The notes under the pieces are model-generated. The model saw only the letters and a list, made by a program, of their open reading frames with translations, was not told the DNA's origin and did no database searches. Positions 32,104 to 42,211 of a stretch of 64,000 nt of DNA are shown one piece after another. Both the position numbers and the translations under genes were made by a program. Origin of the DNA: Myxococcales bacterium (lineage in GTDB: Bacteria > Myxococcota_A > Polyangia > Haliangiales > Haliangiaceae); assembly GCA_016707895.1 (NCBI GenBank), contig JADJGV010000002.1:186001-250000 (forward strand), in the 5' to 3' direction. Every line of letters starts with the position of its first letter. The stretch's first letter is position 1.

Positions 32104-33675
32104 TCAGGCAGGCTCAGCGCGGATCTTCCGGATGCGCAGGCTCGGCCGCTTGTGCACGACGAAGTAGAGGAAGGCGCCGACGGCGGCGGTGCCGACGCCG
32201 GAGAAGAACACGGCGGCGGCGGTGTCGCTGGTGAACGACTGGCGATCGCAGTCGTCGGGGCCAGACGTGGCGGCGCTGCACACCGACTGGCCGGCTTTGT
32301 TCAGCAGGCCCATCACCACCGCGGTGGCGAGCGCGGCGCTGCCGCCGGTGATCATCAGCCCCTCGCCGACGTACTTGGCGGCGTAGCGGCGGCCGGGCAC
32401 GACCGTGATGTCGAGGTCGGCGTCGAGCTTGATCGACCGCACCAGCTCGTCGTCGGCGAGCCCGGCGCGCCGCATCGTCAGCTGCAGCGGGCCGGGCGGC
32501 GCGGCGAACCGGCAATCGCTGCCGCGGCAATACCGGCGGAGGCCGATCGGCCGCCCGTCGAACCGCGTCGAGCCCGTGGTCAGCCGCGGCGCGCCGGGCA
32601 GCTCGCGCAGGATGATCGTGTACATGCCGTCGCGCACGGCGCCGATCGCCGGCCCCGACTCGCCGGCGACGAGCCGCCGGGCGGCGGCGGCCGCGTCGGG
32701 CCAGTTGGCGCGCAGCGTGCCGCGCGGCGCGCCGTCGCGGTCTGACAGCAGCAAGCGGACCTCCGCGCCTTCATCCAGCACCACGAGGCTGGCCCCGCCC
32801 GGGGGCGCGCTGGCGCCGAGCACGGTCGCGATGTCGCTGGCGTCGCGGCCGACGCGCGCGCTGCGTTCGTAGGCGCTCGGGTAGGTCAGCGTCAGCGCGT
32901 CGCCGACCACCGGCAGCAAGTCGAGATCCACGAGCGCCAGCGGTGCGGGGACCACCTCGCCTGCCGGGATCCGCACCAGCGGGCTGCACCGCGTCGTCGT
33001 GTGACAGCGGACGTGGACCAGCGCGTCGTGATCGGCGGGCACGTCGAACTCGACGGCGTCGCTTTGCAGGCGCGCTTCGGCGGGCAGGCCGTCGACGTAG
33101 ATCTCCGGCAGGACGTGGGAGGCCGCGGCGCGCGAGCGGAACATCGAGGCCAACACGCTGGCGGTCCGCGTCGGGCCGCCGCCGCGACCGAGGCATCGGG
33201 CCGCGAGCCGGGCCGCGCCAGCGAACCGCTCCCAGGCGTCGTACCTGGTGCGCGGCCCTTCGGGCGGGTGGCCCGCGGCGCGCGCCAGGGTGTCGGCGGC
33301 CTGGCTGACCGCCGCGCCGTCGTCGCCGCGCGCGTACGGCGGCGTGGTCCCGTCGCTCCAGCAGATGCGCTCGACGACGGTCGCCGCCTCGTCGAGCTCG
33401 GCGGCGGTCGCGGGTTCGTAGCCATCGCGGGTGCGGTCCCGCCACGCGCTCGCCTGGGCAGCGCGGTCGATGCCCTGCGCGTGCGCGATCTGCTCGGCGA
33501 GGGCGAGCAGCGCCACGTGGTGCGCCCCGCCCTCGGCCTCGGCGATCAGCACGGTGACCGGCGCGTTCAGCTCGGCCTCGTCCGCGCGCGCGGGCCTGGG
33601 CGAGGCGACGGCCGCGATCGCGGCGCATGCCGCCACGAACGCGAGGCGAGCCTGGAGCGAGTGGCAGCGCGGCAC
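32104..33675 (-). CDS. exported protein with C-terminal membrane hairpin
   Basis: 523 aa from GTG 33675. The signal peptide (residues 1-31, ending PRPARA) is followed by a long extracytoplasmic part with beta-rich modules (VLPEIYVDGLPAEARLQSDA, PLVRIPAGEVVPAPLALVDL, YTIILRELPGAPRLTTGSTR). Two membrane helices come near the C-terminus (about 432-452, LMITGGSAALATAVVMGLLN; about 485-507, AAVFFSGVGTAAVGAFLYFV), then a basic end (RPSLRIRKIRAEPA). This layout, a PEGA-like periplasmic part plus a terminal hairpin, is common among uncharacterised myxobacterial envelope proteins. Transcribed in line with 33830 and 34804. Confidence 0.78.
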   Translation of the reverse strand: MPRCHSLQARLAFVAACAAIAAVASPRPARADEAELNAPVTVLIAEAEGGAHHVALLALAEQIAHAQGIDRAAQASAWRDRTRDGYEPATAAELDEAATVVERICWSDGTTPPYARGDDGAAVSQAADTLARAAGHPPEGPRTRYDAWERFAGAARLAARCLGRGGGPTRTASVLASMFRSRAAASHVLPEIYVDGLPAEARLQSDAVEFDVPADHDALVHVRCHTTTRCSPLVRIPAGEVVPAPLALVDLDLLPVVGDALTLTYPSAYERSARVGRDASDIATVLGASAPPGGASLVVLDEGAEVRLLLSDRDGAPRGTLRANWPDAAAAARRLVAGESGPAIGAVRDGMYTIILRELPGAPRLTTGSTRFDGRPIGLRRYCRGSDCRFAAPPGPLQLTMRRAGLADDELVRSIKLDADLDITVVPGRRYAAKYVGEGLMITGGSAALATAVVMGLLNKAGQSVCSAATSGPDDCDRQSFTSDTAAAVFFSGVGTAAVGAFLYFVVHKRPSLRIRKIRAEPA

Positions 33676-33829
33676 GCTCGCACATACAGCAAGCGCGGTG
33701 CCAGGCGCGCGCGCTTCGGGACCGGCCGCGCGGGCCCCGGGCTGGCGAAGTTCTGACGGCGAGTGTCGATCGATGCGGCGCCTCCGTCCAGAAACCGGCG
33801 GCCGGCGTCGCCACCTGCGAGGGCGCGGT

Positions 33830-34753
33830 TCAGTAGGTGAGCGCCGTGGTCTCGGTCATGCGCGAGGTCGAGCGCATCCGCGGCGAGCTGTCGCCGCGGG
33901 CGTCGACGATCGCGACGGTGCGCAGGCGGCCGGTGGTGACCTCGACGCCGAACGCCAGGCTCACGCCGCGCACCTCGGCGCCGGCGGGCGCCGTCGACGT
34001 GAAGAACGCGAAGCGGAAGGTGGCGACGCCGTCGGCCACGGCCGCCAGGGTCAGGGAGATCGGGACGTCGAGCGGATCGCCGGCGCCGGCGATGGCTTGC
34101 TCCTCGGGGGTCAGCGTGACGGTCTCGCCGACGCGCAGCGTGCGGCCCTTCAGCACCGTGAGCAGCGGCGCGTCGCGGCCCAGCTCGCCGCCGCCGTAGA
34201 TGCCCTCGAGCTCCTCGCGCTCGCGGTCGCCGATCGGATAGCCCGAGCCGCCGCGACTGACCGCGACCGCCGGGCCATCACCGCGCACCTCGATCCGGTA
34301 CTCGCCGGAGACCAGCGTCTGCGGGTTGGGGGCGTCGTCGTCGAACGTGACGGTCTCGCGGCCGTCGTCGAACGCCACCTCGAGGGCGGTCGCGCGGCCG
34401 GCGCCGACGGCGGCGACGCGTTCGTCGGCGTGGAAGTGCCGCACGGTGCGCTGGCGGCGGATGTCGCTGTCCCAGCCGCTCGTGTACAGCGCGAGGTGCG
34501 CGATGTCGCGCGTCCGCCGCTCGCCCACCACCGCGGGCGCCCAGGTGATCGCGATCGGCGCGCCGGTCGGGTTCGACGTCGGCGTCGCGAACTCGGCGGG
34601 ATCGGGCGCCGGCGCCTCGGGCACCGGGTCGGCGGCGCCGCCGCTGGGCGCTGCCGCCGGCGCCGTGGCAGCGAGCGAGGGATAGTCGGGCTTGCCGGCG
34701 GGCGACCCGCAAGCCACCACTCCCACGACCACGAGCGACAGGCGGCGATGCAT
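33830..34753 (-). CDS. predicted lipoprotein
   Basis: 307 aa from ATG 34753. Signal MHRRLSLVVVGVVACGSPAG has its lipobox Cys at 15. After an Ala/Pro linker, the mature protein is one beta-rich domain with a repeated logic of strand pairs (ALEVAFDDGRETVTFDDDAP, LLTVLKGRTLRVGETVTLTP, FRFAFFTSTAPAGAEVRGVS) and a C-terminus rich in Ser/Arg/Thr (GDSSPRMRSTSRMTETTALT). The family is not recognised. It follows the M36 protease gene by 50 bases on the same strand, so it may be cotranscribed and act at the same surface. Confidence 0.8.
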   Translation of the reverse strand: MHRRLSLVVVGVVACGSPAGKPDYPSLAATAPAAAPSGGAADPVPEAPAPDPAEFATPTSNPTGAPIAITWAPAVVGERRTRDIAHLALYTSGWDSDIRRQRTVRHFHADERVAAVGAGRATALEVAFDDGRETVTFDDDAPNPQTLVSGEYRIEVRGDGPAVAVSRGGSGYPIGDREREELEGIYGGGELGRDAPLLTVLKGRTLRVGETVTLTPEEQAIAGAGDPLDVPISLTLAAVADGVATFRFAFFTSTAPAGAEVRGVSLAFGVEVTTGRLRTVAIVDARGDSSPRMRSTSRMTETTALTY

Positions 34754-34803
34754 CGCGGGATCGTGCCACAGCGCCGGCGTGGGTGCGGCGCGCCCGGCCC
34801 GCC

Positions 34804-37800
34804 TCAGCGCCGCGCGCGGCGGCGCCGCAGCAGCACGAGCATCGGCAGCCCGGCCAGGAGCAGCTGGCCGGGCGCCGCGTCGTCGCCGTTGGTGCTGCAC
34901 CCGCAGCCGCCGTTGTCGGCGTCCGCGACCTTGACGACCACGCTCACCGTGGCCGGCGCGCTGACCACGGCGTCGGGGTTGGTGACCACCAGCCGGAAGG
35001 TCAGCACCAGGTCGGCGCTCGTGGCGGGGGCGGCGAACCGCGGGCGGGCCGCGGTCGCGTCGTCGAGCGCGACCGTCGGGCCGGCGATCTGCACCCACTG
35101 GTACGTGAGCGCGCGGGCGTCGGGGTCGGCGCTGGCGCTGCCGTCGAGCTGCACCGACGCGCCCGGGGTCGCGATGACCGTCGCGCCGGCGTCGGCCACC
35201 GGCGTGCGCAGCGCGGGGCTGACGGTGACGGTCACCGTCGCCGCGCCGCTCGCCAGCCCGAGCGAGTCGGTCACCACCAGCGAGAGGTCGTAGGTGGTCG
35301 CGGCGGTCACGGTCGGCGCCACGAACGTCGGCGTCGCGCTGGTCGCGTCGCTCAGCGTGACGCCGGCCGGCGCGGTCCAGGTCCACGCGAAGTGGGTGTC
35401 GCCGTCCGGGTCGGTCGCCGAGCCCATGAGCGCGACCAGGTCGCCGCCGCGCGCCGTGAACGCGCTGCCGGCGTTGGCCACCGGCGCCTGGTTGATGTCG
35501 GTCACGGTGATCACCACCGTCGCTGGCGCGCTCGCGGCCGCGGCCGGATCGGTCGCCACCAGCGTGAACGTGAACGGGGTGTCGCCGGTCACCGTCGGCG
35601 CGGTGAAGGTCGGCGCCGCCGCGGTCGCGTCGCTGAGCGTGACGCCGGCCGGCGCGGTCCAGGCGTAGGTCAGCGGGGCGTCGCCGTCCGCGTCGGTGGC
35701 CGAGCCGGCCAGCGTCACCAGCGTGCCCTCGACGACGGTCTGCGCCGGGCCGGCCACCGCCTCGGGCGCCCGGTTGACCGCCTGCACGGTGATGGTCACC
35801 GACGCCGCGGGGCTGGCGGCCAGGCCGTCGTCGACGACCAGCGCGAACGTCAGGTCGGTCGCGGCGGTGATCTCGGGCGCGGTGAAGGACGGCTGCGCGG
35901 TCGTGGTCGACGACAGGGTCACGGTCGGCCCGGCCGTCTGCGTCCACGCGAAGGTCAGCGCGTCGTCGCTGTCGGGATCGGCGCTGCCGGTCCCGTCGAG
36001 CGTGACCACCGCGCGCTCGCCGACGGTCTGCGCCGCCCCGGCGCCGGCCACCGGCGGCCGGTTGACGTTGGTGACGGTCACCGTCGTGGTCGCTGGCGCG
36101 CTGGCCGCTGCGCCATCGGTGGCCACCACCGCGAAGGTGAGCGTGGTGGTGCCGGCGCGCGGCACGACCGGCGCGGTGAACGTCGGCTGGGCGGCCGCGG
36201 CGTCGCTGAGCGCCACCATCGGCCCGCCGGTCTGGGTCCAGGCGAACGCCACGGCGCTGCCCTCGGGATCGACGCTGGCGGAGCCATCGAGCGTGACCGT
36301 GACCGGCCCGTAGGCCGGCGCCGGGGTGAACTCGGCGACGGTCTGCGCGGCGCCGGCGCTGGCCACTGGTGCGCGGTTCACGTCGCGCACCGAGATGGTC
36401 ACCGTCGACGCGGCGCTCGCGGTCACGCCGTCGTTGACCACCAGCCGGAAGGTCAGGTCGGTCGCCGCCGTGATCTCGGGCGCGGTGAAGGTCGGCCGCG
36501 CCGTCGTGGCCGACGACAGCGTCGCCGTCGGGCCCGCGGTCTGGGTCCACGCGTAGGTGAGCGTGTCGTCGCTGTCGGGATCGGCGCTGCCGGTCCCGTC
36601 GAGCGTGACCACCGCGCGCTCGTCGACCGTCTGCGCCGCGCCGGCGGCGGCCACCGGCGGGCGGTTGACGTTGGTGACGTTGATCTGGACGTAGGCCGGC
36701 GCGCTCGCGCTGACGCCGTCGGTGACGGTCAGCTGGAAGACCAGCGCCGAGGGGCTCGCCGCGCGGGCCACCAGCGGCGCGGTGAACGTGGGCTGCCGCG
36801 CCGTCGCGTCGCTCAACGTGACGGGCACGCCGCTGGTCTGCAGCCACTGGAAGGTGAGCGGCTGGCCGTCGGCGTCGAAGCTGGCCGAGCCGTCGAGGGT
36901 GACGGTCACCGGCGCGAACGCCGGCGACGCGGTGAGCTCACCGACCGCGCGCGACAGGCCGGGGTTGGCGACCGGCGCGTTGTTGCAGCCGGCCGGCTGG
37001 CCGACCACCGCGTAGAACGGCGGCGCCGTGACGCCCGCCACCTGGATGTCGTCGACGTCCCAGCCCGGCGAGCTGGTGCCGGCGTCGGACGCGATGCGGA
37101 AGCGGAGCTGCACCAGCTTGCCGGCGTAGGCCGCGCCCAGATCGATGGTGCGCGGCGCGAAGGCGGGGTAGCCGGCGCTCTGGTTGACGTACGCGGCGCG
37201 GCCCCCGAGCGGGTTGGCCGAGGTGGCGCCGAGCGTGCCGGTGTAGCCGGCGGCGGTGGCGCCGACGTCGGTCCACGTCGTGCCGCCGTCGCTGGTGATC
37301 TCGATGACGCCGCCGTCGAAGACCGGCGACTCGAACGAGTAGCGGTGGCGGAACGTCAGCACCAGCGGCTGGCCGGTCACGACGAACATCGGCGGCGAGA
37401 CCAGGTCCGAGGTCCCGGCCTGCGACGCGCTGGCGCCCGCCCAGCGATGGTCGGTCGTCGACGCCGTCACCCGCTGCCAGATCTCGGTGGCGCCGAGCGA
37501 GGTCGGCGTGTTGGTCACCTGCCACGCCGTGGCCGACGCCTCGACGGTGTCGGTGAACGCGGCGTTGGCGACCACGTCGTAGTTGCCGAGGATCGAGAAC
37601 GTGGCCGGCGCCGGCGCGCCGCCGCCGAGATCGGGCACGGTGACGGTGACGTCGTAGACGGTGGCCGCGGCCGGCAGCCCGGTCATCGCGATCGGCACGC
37701 TCGCCGTGACGGTCTGGAACTGGCCGACGGCGGGGAGGGTGACGGTGGCGCCGCCGGGGAACGTGATGCCGGCGGTCGGGCTGCTCACGGTGGCGGTGGT

Positions 37801-40503
37801 GGGCGCGAGCGCGGCGTTGCCGACGTTGCGGAACGTGATCTGCAGCGTGCCGGTCTCGCCGTTGTCGAGGACGCCGTCGGCGTTGCACGCGGGCGCGACG
37901 TCGTCGGTCACGACCGCGGTCGTCGCGACGATCGCGGCGCCGACGCTGAAGCTCTCGACGACCGGGGTGTTGGTGGCGCTGGTGCGGTCGGGCGCGACCG
38001 CGAAGGCGCCGGCGCCGCGCTTGGCGAAGGCCTGGGTGAAGCGCGTGTAGTCGACGGGGTCGGTCGCGAGCGCGACGCCGAGCAGCGCGTCGCGGGCCTC
38101 GAGCAGCGTCGGGTTGGCCGGGGTCAGCTTGTAGGCGGCGACCAGGTAGTCGCGCCAGCGATCGCGCGCCTGCTCGAACGTCAGGCGCGGCGCGCCGCCC
38201 TGGGTGTCACGGAGCAGCGCCGCGAAGCACTCCCACAGCATCGTCGCCCAGACCTCGCCGGTGTTGTGGACCTCCGAGTTGACCGCCGTGTTGGCGTTGA
38301 CCGGGGGGCCGACCGGCAGCGGGTTGCCGTCGCTGATGTGCTTGAACGTCAGCGGGTTCTTGGTCAGGTCCGTCGAGTACGGGTAGCGACGGATGCCGAA
38401 GTAGTAGGGGTTGTTGCGGGCGAAGCTGCCGCCGGCGTAGCCCGTCAGCGCGTAGACGCCGTTCCAGGTGGCGTTGGTGGGCTCGGCGTCGTCGCCGCGG
38501 CGCACCGTCTGCAGCATGGCGTGGGTGTCGGCCCAGCCCTCGCCGAGGCCGCGCGCCATGTTGGTGCCCAGGCCGTTGGCGTTGAAGACCAACCGGTTCG
38601 AGATGTAGTGGCCCCACTCGTGCGCCATCACCTGGTTGTCGATGTCGCCGTCGCGCAGCGCGGTGGTGCGGGTCATGCCGCCGGTGACCGGCCCGCCCGC
38701 GATCGCCGCGCGCAGCGCGTTGCCGTCGGCGAGGTTCACCGACAGCGCCGGGATCGTGGGCGGGGGCTGGCCGACGGTGAGCGCCATGCCCGGCGCCACG
38801 GTCGGGTTGGCCGACGCCGCCACGTTGGCGATGATCACGCCGGCGGCGCCAGCGGCCTGCGCCGAGGCGGCCTTCACGCTGAAGCCGCAGGTGCCGCGGT
38901 CGACCACCACGATCGTGCCGGCGTAGGTGCCGGTCAACGCGGTGCAGGCGTCGTTGGGCACGCCGCGGACGATCGACGTGGTGCCCGGCAGGGCGAAGTT
39001 GGTGGCGCCCCAGCCCGACGGCAGGCCGACGGTGTCGAACGTCGCCGCGGTCGGCGCGGTCACGGTGATGCGGGCCGCCGAGAAGTCCCACAGGAACATC
39101 TGCATGCGCGGGCGCGCGCCGTCGGCCGGCGTGCTCATGTTCGCGTTGTTCTTGCCGCTGGCGTCCTGGGCCTCGCCGCGGATCGCGTCGCCCTGCAGGC
39201 CGCCGCGCCCGTAGTTCACCATCTGGGCGTTGCCGGCGCGCTCGTCGAAGCCGGCCACGTAGTACCAGTCGTGCCAGAAGTTCACGTTGTAGAAGAGCTG
39301 GGTGATCGCCGCCTTCTGCGCGGTCACGGTGACCGGATCGATCGCCGTGTCGAGGACGCGGTCGAACGTGTCGGGGGCGGTGACGTCGGCGCGGAAGTCG
39401 ACGCCGGGGGTGAAGCCGTCGGGGGTGGCGATGTCGGCGTAGGCGTCGACGTTGTTGCCCAGGGTCTCGGTGGCGCCGGGCGGCAGCCAGTCGTCGTGGA
39501 CGCCGAGCGCGGTCAGGCTCGACAGCGTCACGTTGATCGGCGGCAGGAACGGCACGGTGAAGCCGTTGGTGCTTGCGCCGGGGAGCGGCGTCGTGGCGTT
39601 GCCCTGGGGACCGTCGTCGGGGAGTGGCAGCTCGCCCGGCGTGGGGTCGGCCCAAACGCGGTACGTGACCGGGTGGTCGGCGGCGGACAGGTCGTTCTTG
39701 AACAGCACCGCGCCGTCGGTGGCCGAGACGACGTACGCGAAGTAGCGCGGGGCGCCGGTCGCGTCGTTGCCGGCGTCGACCTCGACGTAGTAGGCGTCGA
39801 CCAGCGCGCGATCCGCGCCGCGGTACCACACCTTCTTGAGCCGCACGGGATCCCGCGTCGCGCGGGTGGCGAACTCCTGGTAGCCGCCGTCGGCGGCGCG
39901 GGGCGCGTCGACGCTCGCGAGGTCGATCGCGAGCCCGCCGGCGTCGGTCACCGCGTCGGCCACCGCGCGGCCGGGCGGCAGCGCGAAGCCGGGGCGCGTG
40001 CCGCCCTTGGCGTTGAGCGTCGGCAGGTCCCCGGTCACGAAGCCCGACAGCGCGACCGCGTCGAGGTCGCGATCCATCGCCACCGCGACCACCTCGTTCC
40101 ACACCTCGACGTCGTCGATGCGGCGGGCGAACCGGGCGATGATCGCGCCCTCGCCGGTGTCGTGCAGATCGCGCAGCTCCAGCGTGGCGACGTCCTGCGT
40201 GCGCAGCCGGTACAGGGCCCCGTACGCGCGCAGGTGCGCGCGCGCCGCGCCCTCGGCGGTGGCGATGCCCTGGCTGGCGACGCTGCCCTTGAGCGCCGGG
40301 TCGGCCCACAAGAACGCCGGCACGTTCGCTCGGTCGTCGTGCGACACGACGTAGGGCGCCGGCGGCGGCGTCGGCGCGGCCGCGACCGCGACCGAGGCGT
40401 CGTTGCCGCGTGCGACCACCCGCGGGTCGGACGAGCAGCTCGCCAGCGCGAGCGCGGCGAAGGTGAAGGTGAAGAGACTCCCAGACGTCGGCATCCGCTC
40501 CAT
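34804..40503 (-). CDS. M36 (fungalysin-type) metalloprotease with PA domain, seven Ig-like repeats and MYXO-CTERM
   Basis: 1899 aa. A signal/lipobox-like start (LALASC) leads to an FTP-type propeptide. The catalytic region has the zinc motif HEWGH at about 626-630 and the third ligand in GEGWADTH about 25 residues later. Before it sits a PA domain (about 515-590, TIVVVDRGTCGFSVKAASAQ). A beta-sandwich region follows. From about 1175 there are seven PKD/REJ-type repeats of about 95 aa (PVAxAGxAQTV...LDGTGSADPDSDD...FTAPxxT...). The end NGGCGCSTNGDDAAP, hydrophobic LLLAGLPMLVLL and RRRRARR form a MYXO-CTERM surface-sorting tail. Secreted or surface-anchored protease. TAGCGT lies eight bases before ATG 40503. 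Confidence 0.93.
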   Translation of the reverse strand: MERMPTSGSLFTFTFAALALASCSSDPRVVARGNDASVAVAAAPTPPPAPYVVSHDDRANVPAFLWADPALKGSVASQGIATAEGAARAHLRAYGALYRLRTQDVATLELRDLHDTGEGAIIARFARRIDDVEVWNEVVAVAMDRDLDAVALSGFVTGDLPTLNAKGGTRPGFALPPGRAVADAVTDAGGLAIDLASVDAPRAADGGYQEFATRATRDPVRLKKVWYRGADRALVDAYYVEVDAGNDATGAPRYFAYVVSATDGAVLFKNDLSAADHPVTYRVWADPTPGELPLPDDGPQGNATTPLPGASTNGFTVPFLPPINVTLSSLTALGVHDDWLPPGATETLGNNVDAYADIATPDGFTPGVDFRADVTAPDTFDRVLDTAIDPVTVTAQKAAITQLFYNVNFWHDWYYVAGFDERAGNAQMVNYGRGGLQGDAIRGEAQDASGKNNANMSTPADGARPRMQMFLWDFSAARITVTAPTAATFDTVGLPSGWGATNFALPGTTSIVRGVPNDACTALTGTYAGTIVVVDRGTCGFSVKAASAQAAGAAGVIIANVAASANPTVAPGMALTVGQPPPTIPALSVNLADGNALRAAIAGGPVTGGMTRTTALRDGDIDNQVMAHEWGHYISNRLVFNANGLGTNMARGLGEGWADTHAMLQTVRRGDDAEPTNATWNGVYALTGYAGGSFARNNPYYFGIRRYPYSTDLTKNPLTFKHISDGNPLPVGPPVNANTAVNSEVHNTGEVWATMLWECFAALLRDTQGGAPRLTFEQARDRWRDYLVAAYKLTPANPTLLEARDALLGVALATDPVDYTRFTQAFAKRGAGAFAVAPDRTSATNTPVVESFSVGAAIVATTAVVTDDVAPACNADGVLDNGETGTLQITFRNVGNAALAPTTATVSSPTAGITFPGGATVTLPAVGQFQTVTASVPIAMTGLPAAATVYDVTVTVPDLGGGAPAPATFSILGNYDVVANAAFTDTVEASATAWQVTNTPTSLGATEIWQRVTASTTDHRWAGASASQAGTSDLVSPPMFVVTGQPLVLTFRHRYSFESPVFDGGVIEITSDGGTTWTDVGATAAGYTGTLGATSANPLGGRAAYVNQSAGYPAFAPRTIDLGAAYAGKLVQLRFRIASDAGTSSPGWDVDDIQVAGVTAPPFYAVVGQPAGCNNAPVANPGLSRAVGELTASPAFAPVTVTLDGSASFDADGQPLTFQWLQTSGVPVTLSDATARQPTFTAPLVARAASPSALVFQLTVTDGVSASAPAYVQINVTNVNRPPVAAAGAAQTVDERAVVTLDGTGSADPDSDDTLTYAWTQTAGPTATLSSATTARPTFTAPEITAATDLTFRLVVNDGVTASAASTVTISVRDVNRAPVASAGAAQTVAEFTPAPAYGPVTVTLDGSASVDPEGSAVAFAWTQTGGPMVALSDAAAAQPTFTAPVVPRAGTTTLTFAVVATDGAAASAPATTTVTVTNVNRPPVAGAGAAQTVGERAVVTLDGTGSADPDSDDALTFAWTQTAGPTVTLSSTTTAQPSFTAPEITAATDLTFALVVDDGLAASPAASVTITVQAVNRAPEAVAGPAQTVVEGTLVTLAGSATDADGDAPLTYAWTAPAGVTLSDATAAAPTFTAPTVTGDTPFTFTLVATDPAAAASAPATVVITVTDINQAPVANAGSAFTARGGDLVALMGSATDPDGDTHFAWTWTAPAGVTLSDATSATPTFVAPTVTAATTYDLSLVVTDSLGLASGAATVTVTVSPALRTPVADAGATVIATPGASVQLDGSASADPDARALTYQWVQIAGPTVALDDATAARPRFAAPATSADLVLTFRLVVTNPDAVVSAPATVSVVVKVADADNGGCGCSTNGDDAAPGQLLLAGLPMLVLLRRRRARR

Positions 40504-40624
40504 GGCGCGGGACGCTATCACGGGGTCTGTCGCGGTCCGGTCGGCGGCCACGCGGCGCCGACCGTGCCATCGTGGCGCATCGTCGATGGCGCGGCGCGCC
40601 GGCGCCGGCCGCGAGAGGCCCCGA

Positions 40625-40996
40625 TCAGGCCCGCAGGATCTTGGTCATCGGCTTACCCTTGGCCAGCTCGTCGACGAGCTTGTCGAGGTAGCGGACCTTG
40701 CGCATCAACGGGTCGGCGACCTCCTCGACGCGCACGCCACAGACCACGCCGGTGATCAGGCCGGCGTTGGGGTGCAGGCGCGGCGCCTCGGTGAAGAAGG
40801 TCGCGATATCGACCTTGGCGTCGATCACCCGGCGGAGCTGCGCGGCGCTGTACCCGGTGAGCCAGGTGATGACCTGATCGACCTCGGCCTGCGTGCGGCC
40901 CTTCTTCGCCACCTTCTGCACGTACAGCGGGTACACGCTGGCGAACGACATCGCGAAGATCCGTGGCGGCTTGGGCGGCGTCGATGAAGCAGCCAT
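40625..40996 (-). CDS. DUF2200 family protein
   Basis: 123 aa. Nearly the whole protein fits the DUF2200 pattern: RIFAMSFASVYPLYVQKVAK, KGRTQAEVDQVITWLTGYSA, then FFTEAPRLHPNAGLITGVVC, GVRVEEVADPLMRKVRYLDK and LVDELAKGKPMTKILRA. The length matches the family. It is a small cytoplasmic protein of unknown function, broadly conserved. ATG 40996 gives the usual N-terminal extension of a few residues; TAGCGT is eleven bases upstream. Confidence 0.93.
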   Translation of the reverse strand: MAASSTPPKPPRIFAMSFASVYPLYVQKVAKKGRTQAEVDQVITWLTGYSAAQLRRVIDAKVDIATFFTEAPRLHPNAGLITGVVCGVRVEEVADPLMRKVRYLDKLVDELAKGKPMTKILRA

Positions 40997-41179
40997 CGTG
41001 GGCGCGGACGCTAGCACGGCGCGCGCCGCCCGCCGGAGGCCGTCGCGACGGGGTGGCGCAGCGAGGCGGGTTCGCCGCGGCGTCGACGGGGCATGACGCG
41101 GCAACGCGCGGCATCCGGTTCATCAGCTCGCGTGGCAGTGAGGTGCGGCGGCGCGCTGCGGCCCCACGGCGTCCCCCGG

Positions 41180-42046
41180 TCAGATCCCGCTGGTGGGTCG
41201 GCGCAGGTGCTTGCGGAGCGGGACGCACGTGACGTCGGCGTGGTCGACCTGACAGATCAGGTCGACGTACTTGGGGAAGCGCAGCGTCTCGAGGTCGGCC
41301 AGCTTGGCCAGACCCGTGACCCGCAGGATCGACGCGAAGCCGGGGCTCAGGTTGACCTCGCGGAGCGCCGTGCATGGGGCGAGCACGTCGAGGTCGAGCG
41401 TGGTCACGTCGAGCGGGATCAGCGTGAGGGCGCGGAGCGTCGGTGACGCGACCGGCGCGAGGTCGATCTCGCGCCAGCCGTTGGCGCTCACCATGAAGCT
41501 CTCGAGCGGCACGCCCCGGAGCGGCGCGAGGTCGTAGCGCGGGGCCGTGCCGCCGAGCTCGAGCTTGCGCACCCCGGGCATCTGCCGCACCGGGGCCAGC
41601 TCGAGCGGCGCGGGCGAAGCGACCGAGAGCCGGGTGATCGAGCCCGCGGCGGCCAGCGGGGCGAGGTCGAGGGCGCCGTGCTTGGCCGTGACCTGGAGGT
41701 GCTCGAGCCGCGCGCACCGCGCGAGCGGGGCCAGGTCGATCGGCTCCGGGCCGGTGAAGGTGAGTTGCACCTCGCGCAACACGGTGCAGCTCGCCAGCGG
41801 CGTCAGGTCGGGCCGACCGGCGAGCTCGAGGTGGACGCGCTCGAGGCCGGGGTGGTTCGCCAGCGGGGCCAGGTCGATGTCGCGGACCGCGCCGAGCCAC
41901 ACCGAGAGCATCCGGCAGCGCGGCGCCGCCGCGATCGGCGTGAGATCGATCGTCGCCGCGCCCCGGACCGCGATGTTCGTCGAGCGCGCCGTGATGCGCT
42001 GCGTGGATTGCTGACCGCGTTCGTCCGTCCAGATCAGATCGGGCAC
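41180..42046 (-). CDS. LRR-like repeat protein with DLAPLA periodicity
   Basis: 288 aa from GTG 42046 (MPDLIWTDERGQQSTQRITA). About nine repeats of 22-27 residues each carry a DLxPLA or ELAPV segment (IDLTPIAAAPRCRMLSVWLG, IDLAPLANHPGLERVHLELA, IDLAPLARCARLEHLQVTAK, YDLAPLRGVPLESFMVSANG), a variant leucine-rich-repeat solenoid. There is no signal or membrane segment, and the function is probably protein binding. An upstream in-frame ATG at 42217 would overlap the promoter of the divergent RHS gene and adds an unlikely N-terminus. The C-terminus is basic (VTCVPLRKHLRRPTSGI). Confidence 0.72.
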   Translation of the reverse strand: MPDLIWTDERGQQSTQRITARSTNIAVRGAATIDLTPIAAAPRCRMLSVWLGAVRDIDLAPLANHPGLERVHLELAGRPDLTPLASCTVLREVQLTFTGPEPIDLAPLARCARLEHLQVTAKHGALDLAPLAAAGSITRLSVASPAPLELAPVRQMPGVRKLELGGTAPRYDLAPLRGVPLESFMVSANGWREIDLAPVASPTLRALTLIPLDVTTLDLDVLAPCTALREVNLSPGFASILRVTGLAKLADLETLRFPKYVDLICQVDHADVTCVPLRKHLRRPTSGI

Positions 42047-42211
42047 GGGACCATCTTGCCACGGCGGCCGCGGGGGCTGCCGCGAGCCAGCCGCGGGTGC
42101 CGAGATCTGAGCGGTGCCGAGCGTTCGCCGGGGGCGCGGCGGGTGAGTCGCGAACTTGGGCGCGTCCGCGGCGTGGCATGAGCCCTGCTGAGTGGGGACC
42201 CAGGAGGTCCC

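Noticed and set aside
34783..40755. 1990-codon plus-strand open frame opposite the metalloprotease
   Set aside because: Arg/Gly/Ala/Val-rich shadow of the M36 gene with no domain, signal or start site; the minus strand carries HEWGH and MYXO-CTERM.
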